Below are positions 61,717-64,000 of a stretch of 64,000 nucleotides of DNA, piece after piece; position 1 is the first letter of the stretch, and every line of letters begins with the position of its first letter. This stretch comes from Stappia indica. Its GTDB lineage: Bacteria > Pseudomonadota > Alphaproteobacteria > Rhizobiales > Stappiaceae. The translations under genes and the position numbers were made by a program. The stretch spans positions 186,001 to 250,000 of the forward strand of contig NZ_CP046908.1 of NCBI RefSeq assembly GCF_009789575.1, written 5' to 3'. Under the pieces are notes generated by a model, which worked only from the letters and a program-made list of their open reading frames with translations, made no database searches and was not told the DNA's origin.

Positions 61717-61903
61717 ATTGTTTGTGTGATGTCAGCTAAGGACGTGGAGCGTTGATGGCCTGCCGGACGCAGAGAACCGCTCCGAGCGGCAGCGCGCGAC
61801 GCGGCCGTCCGAGTTCCACAACAGGCCTACGCGGTTAAATGAACCGCGATAGAGGTGGCGCCGAAAGCGGACATCGGTCTTCCATCATTTATGAGTTCAC
61901 GAC

Positions 61904-62242
61904 CTAGCCGATCTCGATCTGGTCGTTCGACGACGGCGTGTCGGCCATCTTGCCGTCCGGCTTTTCCTCGCCCGTCTTCTTGTGCAGGAAGCGGATGCCG
62001 GCCTCGTCGCCGTTCATCCAGACGAGCTCGGCCTCGACCTTGATGGCGCGCTTGGGAAACTCGAAGACGAACCGCTTGCTGAGCGCCGAGTGGCCCTTCA
62101 TGCGTACGCGGCAGCCGGTGATGCTGAGATCCTCGACAAGGCAGGAGATCGACACGCCCCGGTCGACGATGATCGCCGGGATGGTGCAGGAGGCTCTCGG
62201 GGCGGAGCGGATTTCCCCGCGCACAGTCGGCTTGTGGCGCAT
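61904..62242 (-). CDS. PilZ domain c-di-GMP-binding protein
   Basis: 112 aa single-domain PilZ protein. Both c-di-GMP motifs are present: RSAPR (RxxxR) and DLSITG (DxSxxG), followed by the beta-barrel KRFVFEFPKRAIKVEAELVWMN and the GIRF strand. It binds c-di-GMP and relays it to an unknown target. It is encoded within 6 kb of the GGDEF-EAL gene but is not in an operon with it. The C-terminal 20 residues after the barrel are a Lys/Asp-rich tail. Confidence 0.93.
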   Translation of the reverse strand: MRHKPTVRGEIRSAPRASCTIPAIIVDRGVSISCLVEDLSITGCRVRMKGHSALSKRFVFEFPKRAIKVEAELVWMNGDEAGIRFLHKKTGEEKPDGKMADTPSSNDQIEIG

Positions 62243-62480
62243 GTGTCAACTCGCGGGCACGCCGGCGGCAATTTCCGGCAGTCGGGCAATTGTCTGACGA
62301 TTGTTAGCTGCCCTTGTCTGAACGGGAGGTAAAGATCCTGCCTTTGCGCTGTCTGCGGCATCCGGCGGGCGCTTGCTTGCGTAAGGTCAGGCAGTGGCGG
62401 TGTTCGCGGGCCAGATCCTGCGAGATCCGCCTGTCCCGCCTCCGCCGGCGCGGCGGAAGGCCAACCAGCCGGAGGCCGTC

Positions 62481-62933
62481 ATGCCGCTTGCCGCCCTGCC
62501 CCGCTTCACGCCGAACCTGTCGTTCCCGTCCTGGCTTTGCGCCGCGCTGCTTGCGCTTGGCGTCCTTGCCGCGCCGGCCCGCGCCGATGACGCCGCCTCC
62601 CTGCGTGCCCTGGTCGAGGGCCAGATCGCCGCGATGCGCGCGGGCGATGCCACGGCGGCCTATGGCTATGCCGCCCCGGCGATCCGGCAGATGTTCCCCT
62701 CGCCGGACCGGTTCATGCAGATGGTGAAGCGCGGATATGCCCCGGTCGTCGCGCCGCGCTCGGTGACGTTCGGCCGGTTGCGCGAGACCTCGCGCGGTCC
62801 CGTGCAGGAGGTCTTCCTCACCGACAGCGGCGGCACCGACTGGCTGGCGCTCTACACGTTCGAGCAACAGGGCGACGGAAGCTGGAAGATCGCCGGCTGC
62901 GTGCTGACCAAGAGCCCCGGCGCCTCGGCCTGA
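62481..62933 (+). CDS. DUF4864 family secreted protein
   Basis: 150 aa with a signal peptide (about 1-35, ending ARA). The mature part ASLRALVEGQIAAMRAGDATAAYGYAAPAIRQMFPSPD followed by MVKRGYAPVVAPRSVTFG and WLALYTFEQQGDGSWKIAGCVL is the DUF4864 pattern, an NTF2-like alpha+beta barrel fold. The ATG at 62481 is chosen because GGAGG lies 6 bases upstream; an earlier in-frame start lacks a ribosome site. Its stop is 6 bp from the 3' tandem-repeat region of tgt, which is convergent. Function is unknown. Confidence 0.85.
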   Translation: MPLAALPRFTPNLSFPSWLCAALLALGVLAAPARADDAASLRALVEGQIAAMRAGDATAAYGYAAPAIRQMFPSPDRFMQMVKRGYAPVVAPRSVTFGRLRETSRGPVQEVFLTDSGGTDWLALYTFEQQGDGSWKIAGCVLTKSPGASA

Positions 62934-62947
62934 GGCATCAGGTCGCC

Positions 62948-63067
62948 GAAGTCTAAATCCAACGGCGCCAGGTCGCCTCTCTGTTAGTCGAGCGGCGCCA
63001 AATCGCCTCTTTGCTAGTCCAGCGGCGCCAGGTCGCCTCTCTGTCAGTCGAGCGGCGCCAGGTCGCC
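62948..63067 (-). repeat. 30-bp tandem repeat spanning the 3' end of tgt
   Basis: On the minus strand four 30-bp units (63067-63038, 63037-63008, 63007-62978, 62977-62948) each encode G-D-L-A-P-L-D, a stop or its replacement, then two codons. Unit one is the real end of tgt and stops with TGA; units two and three have TAG and TAA; unit four has TTA. Units one to three differ only by silent changes and by stop codon type. A short fifth piece follows at 62947-62939. Confidence 0.95.
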
Positions 63068-64000
63068 GCGGGCCCAATCCTCGCGCGTCTTCGCCCGGAA
63101 GTCCTCGAACCGGCCGTCCTCGATCGCCGCGCGCATCTCGCGCATCAATGTCTGGTAGTAGGCGAGATTGGTCCAGGTCAGCAGCATGGCGGCCAGCCCC
63201 TCGCCGGCCTTCACCAGATGGTGCAGATAGGCGCGCGAATAGTCCCGCGCCGCCGGGCAGTCCGAGGCCTCGTCCAGCGGGCGCGGATCGTCCGCATGGC
63301 GGGCGTTCTTCAGGTTCACCTTGCCGTAGCGCGTATAGGCGAGGCCATGGCGGCCGGCACGCGTCGGCATCACGCAGTCGAACTGGTCGATGCCGCGCGC
63401 AACGCTCTCCAGGATGTCTTCCGGCGTGCCGACGCCCATCAGGTAGCGCGGCTTGTCCACGGGCATTGCCGGCGTCGTCACCTCCAGCATCGCCAGCATC
63501 ACGTCCTGCGGCTCGCCGACCGCCAGCCCGCCGACGGAATAGCCCTCGAACGGCATCTCCCCCAGTGCCTGCGCCGAGGCAATCCGCAGGTCCGGCACGT
63601 CGCCGCCCTGCACGATGCCGTAGAGCGCCTGGCCGCGCCCCGGCCCGCCCATCGTCTCGAACTGCGCGCGCGAACGCTCGGCCCAGCGGAGCGACAGGCG
63701 CATGGCGCGCTCCACGTCCTCGCGCGGCGCCGGCAGCGCGATGCACTCGTCGAGCTGCATCTGGATGTCGGAGCCGAGCAGCTGCTGGATCTCGACCGAG
63801 CGCTCCGGCGTCATCACATGGCGCGAGCCGTCGATATGGCTCTGGAAGGTGACGCCATCCTCGGTCAGCTTGCGCAGCTGCGCCAGCGACATCACCTGGA
63901 AGCCGCCGGAATCGGTGAGGATCGTGTGCGGCCAGTTCATGAAGGTGTGCAGCCCGCCGAGCCGGGCGATGCGCTCGGCGCCCGGCCGCAGCATCAGGTG
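63044..64000 (-). CDS. tgt: Queuine tRNA-ribosyltransferase (5' partial)
   Basis: Exchanges guanine for the queuosine precursor at tRNA position 34. The window holds 318 codons plus the stop; codons upstream of the first internal ATG (HLMLRPG) belong to the usual GNTYHLMLRPG segment, so the gene begins outside. The catalytic region [11 protein letters not shown] and GGLAVGE substrate loop are present. The usual zinc site CxCxxC reads S-D-C-P-A-A, so only one of three Cys remains while YSRAYLHHL keeps the His region. Whether this is common in the clade is unknown to me. The 3' end lies in a 30-bp tandem repeat. Confidence 0.93.
   Translation of the reverse strand, partial: HLMLRPGAERIARLGGLHTFMNWPHTILTDSGGFQVMSLAQLRKLTEDGVTFQSHIDGSRHVMTPERSVEIQQLLGSDIQMQLDECIALPAPREDVERAMRLSLRWAERSRAQFETMGGPGRGQALYGIVQGGDVPDLRIASAQALGEMPFEGYSVGGLAVGEPQDVMLAMLEVTTPAMPVDKPRYLMGVGTPEDILESVARGIDQFDCVMPTRAGRHGLAYTRYGKVNLKNARHADDPRPLDEASDCPAARDYSRAYLHHLVKAGEGLAAMLLTWTNLAYYQTLMREMRAAIEDGRFEDFRAKTREDWARGDLAPLD

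Noticed and set aside
1-64000. CRISPR array, insertion sequence, prophage or rRNA
   Set aside because: No regularly spaced repeats other than the tgt repeat, no transposase or integrase-like protein and no rRNA-like stretch were found.

Overview
The window is a GC-rich alphaproteobacterial chromosome segment (mostly mid to high 60s % GC by eye). The block rlpA - D,D-carboxypeptidase-like gene - tmk - holB - metG - tatD - MBL hydrolase is an arrangement I associate with Hyphomicrobiales (Rhizobiales). With the BMP-type ABC importer, PilZ/GGDEF genes and overall style, a marine Stappiaceae-like organism (Stappia, Pannonibacter or Roseibium type) is my inference; no database was searched.

Layout. 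(1) 1-7.8 kb: the end of a nucleoside-type ABC importer operon (ATPase, two permeases, BMP binding protein), an XRE-cupin regulator with a possible leaderless, self-controlled promoter, a GNAT acetyltransferase and a membrane diguanylate cyclase. (2) 7.9-17.7 kb: housekeeping genes on the minus strand (recX, MBL hydrolase, tatD, metG, holB, tmk, a penicillin-binding-like protein with two damaged active-site motifs, rlpA). (3) 18.2-20.6 kb: tRNA-Ser(UGA) followed by an AT-rich insertion with one DUF262/HNH (GmrSD-like) gene, probably acquired. (4) 20.6-22.1 kb: an AlaX-type editing protein and a glutaredoxin-MauE fusion.

(5) 22.2-47.4 kb is the accessory heart of the window: a large biosynthetic locus that I cannot match to a known pathway. 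A seven-gene minus-strand operon (34.0 down to 25.7 kb, with 4-8 bp overlaps at most junctions) encodes an alkaline-phosphatase-superfamily phosphodiesterase, a B12-type radical SAM enzyme, a second radical SAM enzyme, an adenylation-methyltransferase fusion, an acyl carrier protein, an SDR ketoreductase and a PIG-L deacetylase. Beside it lie a glycosyltransferase, a dual-OB protein, a stand-alone methyltransferase and a ROK kinase. Divergently there is a second phosphodiesterase that has lost one metal site and the nucleophile. Next come an AHBA-synthase-like DegT aminotransferase, a Gfo/Idh/MocA oxidoreductase, and a plus-strand operon of a fused ketosynthase/chain-length-factor-like protein, a class III aminotransferase, an asparagine synthetase and a sulfotransferase. 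A HAD phosphatase at 46.8 kb completes a set resembling RifK, RifL, RifM and RifN of kanosamine/AHBA biosynthesis. The best reading is an amino-sugar-decorated, acyl/polyketide-type small molecule or glycolipid.

(6) 47.5-64 kb: ordinary genes (DUF1801, an ArsR-SRPBCC pair, a P-type ATPase, an amidohydrolase, an outer-membrane barrel, a sphingolipid-desaturase-like protein, a Cache plus GGDEF-EAL pair, MltB-type transglycosylase, DUF1254 protein, PilZ protein, DUF4864 protein). The window ends inside tgt, whose 3' end carries a 30-bp tandem repeat in which three successive copies end in TGA, TAG and TAA.
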